64,000 bases of DNA from Chthoniobacter sp. (GTDB lineage: Bacteria > Verrucomicrobiota > Verrucomicrobiia > Chthoniobacterales > Chthoniobacteraceae): the NCBI GenBank assembly GCA_021414005.1, contig JAIOPH010000013.1, positions 186,001 through 250,000 of the forward strand. Reading direction: 5' to 3'. The position numbers and the translations under genes were made by a program. The notes beneath the pieces were generated by a model that searched no databases, was not told the DNA's origin, and saw only the letters and a program-made list of their open reading frames with translations. Positions 27,054-36,766 of this stretch are shown here, in pieces. The first letter of the stretch is position 1. Each line of letters starts with the position of its first letter.

Positions 27054-28067
27054 ATGCAAACCCAGAACACCAACGCCGCGCAGGAAGCGGATGTCATCGC
27101 CATTGATCAGCTCCGTGAACTCAACGGACGCATCCGGGCGGAAATCGGCAAGGTCATCGTCGGTCAGCAGACGGTCATCGAGCAACTCCTGACGTGCATT
27201 TTCGCCCGCGGCCACGCGCTGCTCATGGGCGTGCCGGGCTTGGCGAAAACGCTTCTCGTCCATTCGCTCGCGGACCTGATGTCGCTGAACTTCAACCGCG
27301 TGCAGTTCACGCCGGATTTGATGCCGAGCGACATCACGGGGACGGAGATTTTGCAGGAGACGGATCAGCCGGGACGGCGCGCGTTCGAGTTTGTGAAAGG
27401 GCCGATCTTCGCGAACATCGTGCTCGCCGACGAAATCAACCGCACTCCGCCGAAGACTCAGGCCGCGCTGCTCCAGGCGATGCAGGAGCAGAAAGTGAAC
27501 GCCGGCAAACACAGCTTCACGCTGGAGAAGCCGTTCTTCGTCCTCGCGACGCAAAACCCGATCGAGCAGGAAGGCACGTATCCGCTGCCCGAGGCGCAGC
27601 TCGACCGCTTCATGTTCCTCATCAATGTCGGCTACCCGAGCGCGGCGGAGGAGCTGCAAATCGCCAAGACCACGACGGGCGGCGCGCCGCCGGTGCTCGA
27701 CAAAATTTTGCACGCCGAGGATATCCTGCGCTTCCAGGACGTGGTGCGCCGCGTGCCGGTGCCGGACCACGTTTACGACCACATCGTGAAGCTCGTCCGC
27801 AAGTGCCGCCCGGCGGGCGAGGAGTCGCCGGAGTGGATCAAAAAGTGGGTCATGTGGGGCCCCGGCCCGCGCGCCGTGCAGTATCTTGTCCTCGGGGCGA
27901 AAGCGCGCGCCGTCCTGCAAGGCAGCTACATCGCGCGGCTGGAAGACGTCCATGCCGTCGCCGAGCCCGTGCTCGCGCACCGCATCCTCGTGAACTTCCA
28001 CGCGGAGAGCGAGGGGATCAGCAGCATCGAGATCATCAAGCGGATGATTAAGGAGACGGCGGAGTAG
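27054..28067 (+). CDS. MoxR-family AAA+ ATPase (second Bat-like operon)
   Basis: A 337-residue MoxR ATPase with Walker A GVPGLAKT (59-66), LADEINRTPPK (125-133) and ATQNPIEQEGTYPLPEAQLDRF. It is a clear paralogue of the ATPase at 11683 but carries an extra block (KWVMWGPGPRAVQYL) in the lid region. It opens a second operon with DUF58 and VWA genes. The ATG at 27054 is preferred over an in-frame GTG at 27033. The 159 bp upstream contain no gene and no convincing promoter. A palindromic element follows the gene. Confidence 0.95.
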   Translation: MQTQNTNAAQEADVIAIDQLRELNGRIRAEIGKVIVGQQTVIEQLLTCIFARGHALLMGVPGLAKTLLVHSLADLMSLNFNRVQFTPDLMPSDITGTEILQETDQPGRRAFEFVKGPIFANIVLADEINRTPPKTQAALLQAMQEQKVNAGKHSFTLEKPFFVLATQNPIEQEGTYPLPEAQLDRFMFLINVGYPSAAEELQIAKTTTGGAPPVLDKILHAEDILRFQDVVRRVPVPDHVYDHIVKLVRKCRPAGEESPEWIKKWVMWGPGPRAVQYLVLGAKARAVLQGSYIARLEDVHAVAEPVLAHRILVNFHAESEGISSIEIIKRMIKETAE

Positions 28068-28068
28068 T

Positions 28069-28210
28069 AATGCCGAATGACGAATGTGGAATAACGAAGG
28101 AATGCCGAATGACGAATGACCCCGCAGTCTGTCTGACGGCAAACCGCCAGCGTCATACCGACTTCGCGCTTCGTCATTCATTCGTCATTCGTCATCCGTC
28201 ATTCGACATT
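28069..28210. repeat. Palindromic ATGACGAA-type intercistronic element, copy 2
   Basis: Fills the gap between moxR and DUF58. The left half repeats GAATGACGAATG words, the right half TTCGTCATTC words, giving a long imperfect hairpin with a central loop near 28125-28160. Same word family as the elements at 15554 and 29135. Confidence 0.8.
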
Positions 28211-28224
28211 TCCCCCGCCACCCG

Positions 28225-29133
28225 ATGAGCGAGCCCGACTTCCTCGACCACGGAGCCATCGCCCGCCTGTCGCGGCTGATGCTCAATGTGCGCAAGCCGA
28301 TGCTCGGGAGCATCAACGGCCAGCATCGCTCGGCCACGCGCGGCGCGTCGGTGGAGTTTGCGGAGTATCGAAAATACGCGCCGGGCGACGACATCAAGCA
28401 TCTCGACTGGCGGGTCTTCGGGCGCACCGACAAGTTCTTCATCCGCGAGTTCGAGGCCGACACGAATCTGCGCTGCTACCTCGTCGTGGACACGTCGGCG
28501 TCGATGAAATTCACGAGTACGCCGGATGGCGGCACGCGCTTCGATTACGCGCGCCGCCTCGCCGGGACCATCGCGCATCTGCTCGTGCATCAGGGCGATG
28601 CTGTGGGGCTGACGTGCTTTGCCGACAAGGCACACGATCTCCCGCCGCGCCGCACGCCCACGCATCTGCGCCAGCTCCAGCGGATGCTCGCCGAGACCGA
28701 ACCCGCCGGCGAATCGAACATCGTCCAGACGCTGCACGACTTCGCCGAGCGCATCCGTTCGCGCGCGATGGTCATCATCGTCAGCGATCTTTTCACCGAA
28801 GTCCCGCCGCTGCTGGACGCACTGAAGCACCTGCATTTTTACAAACACGACGTGGCCGTCTTCCATCTGCTTGACCGGCAGGAGTTCGACTTCGACTTCA
28901 CCCGGCCCGTGCGTTTCGTCGATCTGGAAAGCGGCGCCGATCTGATCACCGACCCCGCCGTGGTGCGCGAGGCCTATCTCGAAGCGCTGCAAGACTACCT
29001 CACCACCCTCCGGCACGGCTGCCAGCGCTTCCATGTGGACTACCATTTCACCTACCTCGACCAGCCGTTCGACGGCGTGCTGACGAACTTCATGCTCCAG
29101 CGCGTGCGGACGGCGAAGAAGGGGGGACGGTGA
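28225..29133 (+). CDS. DUF58 domain protein (second Bat-like operon)
   Basis: A 302-residue soluble protein with the DUF58 signature EYRKYAPGDDIKHLDWRVFG (47-66) and a VWA-like core YLVVDTSASMKF (D89, S91, S93). It pairs with the MoxR at 27054; between the two genes lies a palindromic element. It differs from the 12943 paralogue in having the more typical RHLDWR-like form. Start ATG is preceded by a GC-rich sequence without a clear ribosome site. Confidence 0.94.
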   Translation: MSEPDFLDHGAIARLSRLMLNVRKPMLGSINGQHRSATRGASVEFAEYRKYAPGDDIKHLDWRVFGRTDKFFIREFEADTNLRCYLVVDTSASMKFTSTPDGGTRFDYARRLAGTIAHLLVHQGDAVGLTCFADKAHDLPPRRTPTHLRQLQRMLAETEPAGESNIVQTLHDFAERIRSRAMVIIVSDLFTEVPPLLDALKHLHFYKHDVAVFHLLDRQEFDFDFTRPVRFVDLESGADLITDPAVVREAYLEALQDYLTTLRHGCQRFHVDYHFTYLDQPFDGVLTNFMLQRVRTAKKGGR

Positions 29134-29134
29134 A

Positions 29135-29242
29135 AATGACGAATGACGGAGGGCGAATGACGAACGCGGAAGCGTCGTCGAAATCGTCTCGTCATTCCCA
29201 TTTCGTCGTTCCTTCGTCATCCGCCCTCCGTCATTTGTCATT
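29135..29242. repeat. Palindromic ATGACGAA-type intercistronic element, copy 3
   Basis: The 30-bp left arm (29135-29164) and the 30-bp right arm (29213-29242) are complementary at 28 of 30 positions, giving the best hairpin of the three copies. It occupies practically the whole gap between the DUF58 and the following VWA gene. Confidence 0.88.
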
Positions 29243-29248
29243 TTCCTA

Positions 29249-31282
29249 ATGCACCCGATCCAAGCATGGATGTTCTGGGCGTTGCCGGCGGTCTTGCTCC
29301 CGCTGATCATCCATCTGCTCAACCGGCTGCGCTACAAGACGGTGCCTTGGGCGGCAATGATCTTCCTTTTAAAGGCGAACCGCGCTTCCACACGGCGGGC
29401 GAAAATCCGCCAGTACCTGCTGCTCGCCGCGCGAATGCTGGTCATCCTTTTCCTCATCTGGGCGATGGCGCGACCACAAATCGGCGGCTGGATCGGCGCG
29501 GCGGCAGGCGGCGCGCCGGACACCGTGCTCATCCTGCTCGACCGCTCCGCCAGCATGGAGGCGCACGGCGGCGGACGGGCTGAAAGCAAACGCGCGCACG
29601 CGCTCGGCTTGCTTGCACAGGCGGCGAAGCAGAGCGCCGGGAGCCATTTCGTCCTGCTGGAAAACGTGCTGCGCCAGCCGCTGGAAATCGCCGACGCCTC
29701 GGGCCTCGCGACGATGCAGATGGCCGAGCCGACCGACACCGCGGCCGATCTCCCGGCGATGCTCCGCGCGGCGCTCGACTATCTCGTGAAGAACAAGCCC
29801 GGCAGCGCCGAGCTGTGGATCGCGAGCGATTTGCAGGCGAGCAACTGGCGGCCCGACAGCGCCGAGTGGCAGGACATTTCCGCGCGCTTCGCCGGGCTGC
29901 CGCAGAGCGTGAAAGTGCGTATCCTCGATCTCTCGGCGGCGTCGGGGCAAAACGTGGCCGTCGCCGCGAAATCCGCCGAACTGCGGGTGCGCGACGCGAA
30001 GTCCGGCAAGGCCCAGCTCAGCCTCGGCCTGGAACTCAAGAGCGAGGGCGAACGCAAAGGCGCGCTGCCGCTGCTCGTCACGCGCGACGGCGCGAAGAGC
30101 CAGAGCGACGTCACACTGACCGCCGCGGTGCAGCGGCAGAATTTGAAATCCGAACTGGCGAAAGCCGAGCCCGGATGGGGCAAAGTCGAGCTGCCCGCGG
30201 ATGACAACCTCGCGGACAACACCGCGTATTTCGCCTACGCGCCGCCGGTGCCGCTACGCGCGGTGATCGTCGGCGACGGGGCCGCGGCGCAGCGCGTCCG
30301 CTTTGCCGCCGCGCCGGACAAGACGCGCGCCGATCGGGTCGCCGAGTTGCTGCCGGCGGCGCGGGCGGAGAGCATCGTGTGGAAAGACACGGCGCTGGTG
30401 ATCTGGGCGGCGGCTGCGCCATCGGAAGCGGTGGCGAAGTCGCTGCAAACGTGGGTCGAGGCTGGTGGCGTGCTGCTCTGTCTTCCGCCCGGCGGTGAAG
30501 GCGGTCCCGGACCGCTCGGACTGGCATGGGGTAGCGTCGAGTCCGCGCCAAAAGACGCGCCGTTTCGCGTCGCCGCGTGGGACGATCTCGACGGTCCGCT
30601 GGCGCGCACCGACAGCGGTTCACCGCTGCCGCTCGCGCGGCTGGAAATCGCGCGCCGGCAGCTTCCCGCCGCAGGCGAGGCGGCCCACCTCGCGGGTTCG
30701 TTTTCCGATGGCCGTCCCTTTCTCTTCAGCCGCAAGGTCGGCGCGGGCCAGCTCCTCGCCTGCGCGGTGCTGCCCGAGTCCGAGTGGGGGAGTTTCGGCG
30801 ACGGCTTCGTGCTGCTGCCGATGGTCCAGCGGCTCCTCGCCCTCGGCGGGCAGCGCCTCGTGCCGCCACAGATGGGGCTGGCAGGCGAATGGAAACCGGC
30901 GGACGCGCAGGAAACTTGGACCGCCATCGAGACCGACAAACGCCGCGACTGGCGCTGGCACGCGGGCGTGTATCAAAGCGGCGCGAATCGACTGGCGCTG
31001 AACCGTCCCGACGCCGAGGACGCGCCCGAACTCGTGGAGTCCAAGCGCCTGTCCGACCTGTTGCGCGGCGTGAAGCTGACCGTGATGGCCGGCGCGCTGG
31101 AGTTGAAAGCCGACAGCCTGCAAAGCGAGATCTGGCCGGCAATGATCGTCATCACCATGCTCTTCATGTGCGTGGAAATGGCGCTCGCCACGAGCAAGGC
31201 GATGCTCCCGCAAAAACCGCCGGTCCGCCCGTCCGCGCCCCGCACGCCGACCAAGCCACAACCAGCGGAGGTGGCGGTATGA
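29249..31282 (+). CDS. BatA-domain/VWA membrane protein
   Basis: A 677-residue protein. It begins with the BatA N-terminal segment (ALPAVLLPLIIHLLNRLRYKTV) and a second helix (about 57-73), then a VWA domain with LILLDRSASME (D98, S100, S102), a beta-rich region, a glutamine-amidotransferase-like domain around 345-430 (WVEAGGVLLCLPPGGEGG), and a C-terminal helix (about 632-650) with a Pro-rich tail. This is the aerotolerance-regulator-like protein found after MoxR-DUF58 in PVC bacteria. A palindromic element precedes it and another follows. Confidence 0.87.
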   Translation: MHPIQAWMFWALPAVLLPLIIHLLNRLRYKTVPWAAMIFLLKANRASTRRAKIRQYLLLAARMLVILFLIWAMARPQIGGWIGAAAGGAPDTVLILLDRSASMEAHGGGRAESKRAHALGLLAQAAKQSAGSHFVLLENVLRQPLEIADASGLATMQMAEPTDTAADLPAMLRAALDYLVKNKPGSAELWIASDLQASNWRPDSAEWQDISARFAGLPQSVKVRILDLSAASGQNVAVAAKSAELRVRDAKSGKAQLSLGLELKSEGERKGALPLLVTRDGAKSQSDVTLTAAVQRQNLKSELAKAEPGWGKVELPADDNLADNTAYFAYAPPVPLRAVIVGDGAAAQRVRFAAAPDKTRADRVAELLPAARAESIVWKDTALVIWAAAAPSEAVAKSLQTWVEAGGVLLCLPPGGEGGPGPLGLAWGSVESAPKDAPFRVAAWDDLDGPLARTDSGSPLPLARLEIARRQLPAAGEAAHLAGSFSDGRPFLFSRKVGAGQLLACAVLPESEWGSFGDGFVLLPMVQRLLALGGQRLVPPQMGLAGEWKPADAQETWTAIETDKRRDWRWHAGVYQSGANRLALNRPDAEDAPELVESKRLSDLLRGVKLTVMAGALELKADSLQSEIWPAMIVITMLFMCVEMALATSKAMLPQKPPVRPSAPRTPTKPQPAEVAV

Positions 31283-31297
31283 GCAGGATGACGCACG

Positions 31298-31398
31298 GCC
31301 GCGAATTCCGGGGAGCACACGCGTCCCGCGTGTTCAACAAATCGCGCGCCCCGAAAGTTCGTCGCGTCGGGACGTGTGTGCTCCCCGGAGTTCGCGGC
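31298..31398. repeat. Long palindrome between two VWA genes
   Basis: Arms 31298-31327 and 31369-31398 are complementary at 28 of 30 positions, with a 41-bp loop. Its core words (CCGGGGAGCACACGCGTCCC) differ from the ATGACGAA family, so it is a different element. It occupies most of the 148-bp gap between the VWA genes and could act as a transcript stabiliser or attenuator (inference). Confidence 0.85.
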
Positions 31399-31430
31399 GA
31401 CGCGCCATCTTACTCCCACAAACCCACCAC

Positions 31431-33635
31431 ATGATCGGCAACTGGGAAATCAACCATGCTCCGTGGGTCATCGCTGTCGCGGTGGCGTTCGTCATCGCGT
31501 CGGTGTGGTTTTTCTTCCGCAGCCTGAAGCGCGAGGGCAGCGGCGGGCGGATGACGGTGCTGCATGTGCTGCGCTTGATCGTCGCGGTGCTCATCGCATT
31601 TACGCTGCTGCGACCGGAGCGGGTGGTGGTGAAAAAGCGCAGCGAACAGCCGCGCGTGGTCGTGCTCTACGATGCCTCGGGCAGCATGGAGACGAAGGAC
31701 GTGCTGACCGGCGACAAGCAGACGCTGTCGCGCGCCGAGTGGGTGAAGCAGCAGCTCGCCGCCAAGTTTTCCGCTCCGTTGGAAAAACAATATCAGGTCA
31801 GTATCGAGCCCTTCGCCCAGCCGCCGGCGGACGACGCGAAAGCGGATGTCGAAACGGAAGTCGGCACCGACCTGAACGCGCCGCTGGAGCGTGTGCTCAA
31901 GCAGCACGGCGACTTGCGCGCAGTGCTGCTGCTTTCGGACGGCGACTGGAATCTCGGCAAGTCCCCGGTCACCGCCGCGACCGCGCTGGCGCAGCGTGAG
32001 GTGCCGGTTTTCACCATCGGCGTGGGCAGCGAAACGTATCTGCCGGATGTCGAGGTGCAGTCGGTGCTTGCGCCGACTTACGGGCTCGTGAACGAGCGGA
32101 TCAGCGTCATGTTCACCGTGCAAAATCATCTCCCGCGTGAGGTGAAAACGACCGTCACCGTGCAGGGACCGGGCGATGTGAAAGGCACGAAAGCCATCGT
32201 CCTGCCGCCGATGGGGCAGGTCCAGGATACGCTGGTTTTCACGCCGGTGACGGAAGGCGAAGGCGACTTCACGGTGCGCGTGCCGGTCGAGCGCGAGGAG
32301 GTCTTTCCGGCGAACAACGAACGCGCCTTCCACCTTGCGGTGCGCAAGGAAACGCTCAAGGTGCTGGTCGTGGATTCGCAGCCGCGCTGGGAGTTTCGCT
32401 ACCTGCGCAACGCCCTGCTGCGCGATCCCGGCGTGGCCGTGAACACGGTGCTCTATCACCCGGCGATCGGCCCCGGTGAAGGCACGGGCTACCTCAAGGA
32501 GTTCCCGGCGAAGCGGGAGGACTTGCAGGGCTACGACGTGATTTTCCTCGGCGACGTGGGCATCGGCGGCGGCATGCTCACGGCGGAAAACGCGACGATG
32601 ATCAAGGGGCTCGTCGAACAGCAGGCGAGCGGGCTGGTCTTTCTGCCGGGTGCGCTCGGCCGGCAGAAATCGCTCGCGGATTCCGCGCTCGCGGATCTCA
32701 TACCGGTCGAAACGGATTACGGGAAAGGCAGCGGTTTCGCCAGCGGCGCGGAAACCCGGCTGGAGCTGACTTTTCGCGGACGCGACCACTGGCTGACGAT
32801 GCTCGCCACGGACCCCGCCGCGAACCAGGCGGTGTGGCGCGGGCTGCCGGGCTTTTACTGGTATGCGCCCGTCGTGAAAGCGAAGCCGGGCGCGGAAGTG
32901 CTGGCCGTCCACGAGGCCGCGCGCAACCAAAGCGGACGGCTCCCGCTGCTCGTCACGCGAGCCGCGGGCAATGGCAAGGTGCTCTTCATGGGCACCGATT
33001 CCGCGTGGCGCTGGCGGCGCGGCGTGGAGGACACGTATCACTACCGGTTCTGGGGACAGGTGGTGCGCTGGATGGCCCATCAGCGGCACCTCTCGCAGGA
33101 CGAAGGCGTGCGCTTTTTCTACTCCCCGGAAACGCCGAAGCGCGGCGACAAAGTGCGACTGAACGCGACCATTCTCGACAAGCTCGGCATCCCGATCAGC
33201 GAGGGCAAAGTGGTCGTGACGCTGACCGCGCCGAGCGGCACGGGCGAGACCATCGAGCTGGTGCCGGAGAACGGCGAGTGGGCGATGCACGCCGGGCAGT
33301 TCGTTCCGCGCGAGGGCGGCAAATATGAGGTCGAGGTGAAGTGCGACAGCGCCGGGCGACGCTTGAAAACGCAGCTCGTGGTGACAGTGCCGTCGCTGGA
33401 AAAAACCGGGCTGCCCGCGAAGCTCGACGTGCTCCGGGAGATCGCCGCGCTCACCGCCGGCAAGAGCGGCGGCTCCGCCGATCTGGCGCAAATGGTCAGC
33501 GGGCTGACGCTGCTGCCGGAGCGCAAGCCGGAGGAGACGCGCTTCCGACTGTGGTGCGACCCGTGGTGGTGCGGCGCGCTGCTCGGGCTGCTGACAATTT
33601 ATTGGGTCGGGCGGAAAATGGGAGGGCTGACGTGA
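31431..33635 (+). CDS. VWA/glutamine-amidotransferase-like membrane protein
   Basis: A 734-residue protein: two N-terminal helices (about 11-30 and 42-60), a VWA domain with VVVLYDASGSMET (D81, S83, S85) and VLLLSDGDWNLG, an Ig-like/CARDB-type region (DVEVQSVLAPTYGLVNERISVMFTVQN), then a type-1 glutamine-amidotransferase-like domain (about 320-520: LKVLVVDSQPRWEFRYLRNAL ... YDVIFLGDVGIGGGML). It lacks a visible catalytic Cys-His-Glu triad, as usual in this family. A beta domain and a C-terminal helix (WWCGALLGLLTIYWVGRK) end the protein. Paired VWA/GATase-like proteins are typical of PVC Bat operons. Start ATG 31431 is the first after the palindrome. Confidence 0.87.
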   Translation: MIGNWEINHAPWVIAVAVAFVIASVWFFFRSLKREGSGGRMTVLHVLRLIVAVLIAFTLLRPERVVVKKRSEQPRVVVLYDASGSMETKDVLTGDKQTLSRAEWVKQQLAAKFSAPLEKQYQVSIEPFAQPPADDAKADVETEVGTDLNAPLERVLKQHGDLRAVLLLSDGDWNLGKSPVTAATALAQREVPVFTIGVGSETYLPDVEVQSVLAPTYGLVNERISVMFTVQNHLPREVKTTVTVQGPGDVKGTKAIVLPPMGQVQDTLVFTPVTEGEGDFTVRVPVEREEVFPANNERAFHLAVRKETLKVLVVDSQPRWEFRYLRNALLRDPGVAVNTVLYHPAIGPGEGTGYLKEFPAKREDLQGYDVIFLGDVGIGGGMLTAENATMIKGLVEQQASGLVFLPGALGRQKSLADSALADLIPVETDYGKGSGFASGAETRLELTFRGRDHWLTMLATDPAANQAVWRGLPGFYWYAPVVKAKPGAEVLAVHEAARNQSGRLPLLVTRAAGNGKVLFMGTDSAWRWRRGVEDTYHYRFWGQVVRWMAHQRHLSQDEGVRFFYSPETPKRGDKVRLNATILDKLGIPISEGKVVVTLTAPSGTGETIELVPENGEWAMHAGQFVPREGGKYEVEVKCDSAGRRLKTQLVVTVPSLEKTGLPAKLDVLREIAALTAGKSGGSADLAQMVSGLTLLPERKPEETRFRLWCDPWWCGALLGLLTIYWVGRKMGGLT

Positions 33636-33709
33636 GCGGGCGCCTGCTCCAAGCCGCTAATAAATGAACAGTTTCGCCCGTCCTGAACCTGCATAAACTC
33701 CGCCTCGCC

Positions 33710-36700
33710 ATGAACCCGATCACGCTCCCCGATTCGTTGGTCACACAGCTTCGCGGTTATGAAGCCCGCCTGCGCAAAATGGAAACGCTCGCCGCGGTGG
33801 CGGGCGGGGTCGTCGGCCTGTTCGCCACGTTTGTCCTGCTGTTTGTCATCGACCGATTTGTCGATACCCCGCGCGGGGCGCGGCTCGTCCTCACGCTGAC
33901 CGGCGGGGCGCTGGCCGCGTGGTTTGCGCAAGGCTGGGCGGCGCACTGGCTGTGGAATCGGCGCGGCCCGGCGGAACTCGCGAAGCTACTTCAGCGGCAT
34001 TTCAAAACTCTGGGCGACCGGTTGCAGGGCGTCATCGAACTGGCCGACTCGCGCCAGTCGGAAATCAATGTCTCCCCCGCGCTGATGCGCGCGGCGATCC
34101 GGCAGGTCGCCGAGGAATCGGGCCGCTTCGACTTTGCCAACGCCGTCCCCGTGCGGCCCGCGCGGCGCTGGTCGCTTGCTGCCATCATTGTTGCGGCGCT
34201 CGCCGCCGCGCCGTTCGTCTTCGCGCCGCAGGCGGCGACAAACGCACTCGCCCGCTGGCTCCAGCCGTGGGCGAAGATCGACCGCTACACTTTCGCCAGC
34301 CTCGAGGACATGCCCGCCGAACTCGTCGTCGCACACGGCGAGGCTTTCGAGATCGCATGCGGGCTGAAAGAGGACTCCGTGTGGCGTCCGCGCAAGGCCA
34401 CCGCGCGATTGAACGCCGCCGAGGCGCAGGTGGATCTCGATAAGAGCGGACACGTCGTTTTCCGCATCGCCGGACAAACGCAGAACGGCACGCTCGCCGT
34501 GCGCGTGGGCGACGCCACGCGCGACGTCGGCATTCGCCCGCTGCATCGCCCGGAGATGAAGGAACTCGCCGCGAAGGTCGAGATGCCCGGCTACCTTGGC
34601 TATCCCGCGACGACGGTTGCGATCCAGGGCAGCCGCGCGGAATTTCTCGAAGGCAGCAGCGTGCGATTCGCCGGCAAGACCAGCCGCGCGCTCCAATCGG
34701 CAACGATGAAAAACGGCGAGACCGATCCCGCTGCGGAGCTGCAGGGCGAAGCGTTTCTCACGCCCGCAAAGCCGGTCGGCGAGCTGGTTGGCGACGCGAT
34801 TTTCCGCTGGGCCGACACCTTTGGCCTCACTCCGACGCAGCCCTACACCGTGCATGTGAGCACCACGAAAGACGGCGAGCCGCGCGTGGATTTGCAGGGC
34901 ATCGAGCAGAGCGTGGCGATCCTGCCGAATGAAGTGCTGAAGCTGAACTTCGCCGCGAGCGACGACTACGGACTGAAGTCCGCATGGCTCGGCTGGACGG
35001 TCCGCTCGATGGGGGAAAAGAAGGACGAAATCGGCAAGGGCGAGACCGCGCGCACGGCTGGCGCGCAGACGAAAAAGGAGATCGCCGCGGCGACGGATTT
35101 TTCGCCCGCCTGGCAGAACATCCCCGAGGACAGCGTGGTCGAGCTGGCGGCTTACGCGCAGGATTACCTCCCGGATCGCAAGCCGGTCGAATCCTGGAAG
35201 CACACCATCTACGTGCTCAGCCCGGCGAAGCACGCCGAGCACATCCGCGAGCGCATGGACGAGGTGCTCAAGCAGCTCGACGAGCGCATCCGCGACGAGG
35301 AGCGGCAGCTTGAGGAAACCAAGGCGCTCGCCGAGACCAAGCCGGAGAAGCCGGGCGAAAATTCGGCCGAGAAATCCCCGGAAAAGAGCGCCGCGGAAGT
35401 GCAGCGGGCCGAAGCCAGCGAGCGCGCGAACAAGGAGGCGCTGGAAAAAATGACCAAGGACATGGAGGCCGTGATGAAGGACGCGCTGCGCAACAAGGAT
35501 GTGCCCGAAAGCACGCTCGCCGAGTGGCAGAAGCTGAAGGAGGACATCGAGAAGAAAGCCAGCCCGCCGATGGACAAGGCCGCCGAGGCGCTGGCGCAGG
35601 GCGCGCAAAAGCCGGAGGAGCGCGGCGAAAAGCTCGCCGAGGCGCAGAAGCAGCAGGAGGAGGCGCTGGAGGCAATGCGCAACGCGGCGAAGAAGATGAA
35701 CACGCAGAACGAAAACCTCTACGCCCGCAATTTCTACAACCGCCTGCGCGCGGCGGCGACCGCGGAGCACAAAATCTCCGACGGGCTCAAGGCGCTGGCC
35801 AAGGACACCGTGGGCCTGCGGCCCGACGAGATCGCCGAGGGCAAAAAGTCGGAGTTCAATCGGGTGGCAGGAAGCCAGGATCTGACGACGAAGGATGTCG
35901 GCAGCATCGCCAACGACATGGCGGCGTTCGTCAAACGCGTGCCGAACGAAAAATACGAGGCTGTCCAAAAGGAAATGCAGGACAAGAAAATCGTCCCGGA
36001 ACTGAACGAACTTGCCGGTTTCGTCCGCGCGAACCTCGGGCTGAAATCCGTGGGCCGCGCCAAGCAGTGGGGTGCGCAGCTCGATGCATGGGCGAAGATG
36101 TTGCAAAAGGAAAAGCCGCCCGGAGAAGGCAGCGGCCAGCCCGGCGAGGAAGATCCCGACCTGATGGAGCTGGTCGTGGCGATGGTCCGCGCGGCCCAGG
36201 CCGAGGACAACATCCGCGAGCAGACCGAGCTGCTCGAAAGCCGCAAGGACACCAATGAAAAGCACGCGGACGACGCGAAGAAACTCGCCACGCAGCAAAG
36301 CGACCTGAGCGACACCGTGGGCATCCTGCGCGAGAAGACGAAGTTTGGCGAAGTGAAGCCGCTGCTCGAAAAGGTCGAGTTCATGATGGACGAAACCGCA
36401 GGCAGCCTGCGCCAGCCGAAGACCGATGCCGAAGTCACGGGCACGCAGGCGTCGATCATCGAGCTGCTCGTGCCGCCGGACTCCAAGAGCGATCCGTCGC
36501 AATCGCCATCGCAGTCAAAAATGCAGCAGATGATGCAGAAAATGATGGCGCAGATGACCAAGGGCAACCAACCCGGCAAGGGCAACAACAAGGCCCCGAG
36601 CCCCTTTGCCGGCTCCGCCACCGACGGGGTCGCCGGCCGCGACAAAGGCGGTTCACGGCAGGTGGAAAAGGGCAGCGGGGCCAACGATGCCGGTCAGTGG

Positions 36701-36766
36701 CCGGAAGAGTTCCGCGACCAGTTGCAGTCGTTCTTCCAGCAAGTTGAAGGGGGAGGCGGAAAATGA
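33710..36766 (+). CDS. DUF4175-like membrane protein with long coiled coil
   Basis: A 1,018-residue protein with two N-terminal helices (about 27-50 and 60-78) and a third near 148-168, a beta-rich region with YLGYPATTVAIQGSRAEFLEGSSV (about 300-330, split here over the motif), then an extended helical, Glu/Lys-rich coiled coil (about 500-900) and a Met/Gln/Pro-rich tail (QQMMQKMMAQMTKGNQPG). This is the DUF4175 layout, usually found last in MoxR/VWA operons. It is probably inner-membrane bound with a large periplasmic rod. The 74 bp before the start hold no element. The stop overlaps the next gene by 4 bp. Confidence 0.85.
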   Translation: MNPITLPDSLVTQLRGYEARLRKMETLAAVAGGVVGLFATFVLLFVIDRFVDTPRGARLVLTLTGGALAAWFAQGWAAHWLWNRRGPAELAKLLQRHFKTLGDRLQGVIELADSRQSEINVSPALMRAAIRQVAEESGRFDFANAVPVRPARRWSLAAIIVAALAAAPFVFAPQAATNALARWLQPWAKIDRYTFASLEDMPAELVVAHGEAFEIACGLKEDSVWRPRKATARLNAAEAQVDLDKSGHVVFRIAGQTQNGTLAVRVGDATRDVGIRPLHRPEMKELAAKVEMPGYLGYPATTVAIQGSRAEFLEGSSVRFAGKTSRALQSATMKNGETDPAAELQGEAFLTPAKPVGELVGDAIFRWADTFGLTPTQPYTVHVSTTKDGEPRVDLQGIEQSVAILPNEVLKLNFAASDDYGLKSAWLGWTVRSMGEKKDEIGKGETARTAGAQTKKEIAAATDFSPAWQNIPEDSVVELAAYAQDYLPDRKPVESWKHTIYVLSPAKHAEHIRERMDEVLKQLDERIRDEERQLEETKALAETKPEKPGENSAEKSPEKSAAEVQRAEASERANKEALEKMTKDMEAVMKDALRNKDVPESTLAEWQKLKEDIEKKASPPMDKAAEALAQGAQKPEERGEKLAEAQKQQEEALEAMRNAAKKMNTQNENLYARNFYNRLRAAATAEHKISDGLKALAKDTVGLRPDEIAEGKKSEFNRVAGSQDLTTKDVGSIANDMAAFVKRVPNEKYEAVQKEMQDKKIVPELNELAGFVRANLGLKSVGRAKQWGAQLDAWAKMLQKEKPPGEGSGQPGEEDPDLMELVVAMVRAAQAEDNIREQTELLESRKDTNEKHADDAKKLATQQSDLSDTVGILREKTKFGEVKPLLEKVEFMMDETAGSLRQPKTDAEVTGTQASIIELLVPPDSKSDPSQSPSQSKMQQMMQKMMAQMTKGNQPGKGNNKAPSPFAGSATDGVAGRDKGGSRQVEKGSGANDAGQWPEEFRDQLQSFFQQVEGGGGK

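Noticed and set aside
33986..36502. 838-residue open frame opposite the DUF4175-like gene
   Set aside because: Antisense shadow of a Glu/Lys-rich coiled coil (giving Leu/Arg/Phe-rich sequence); no family features.
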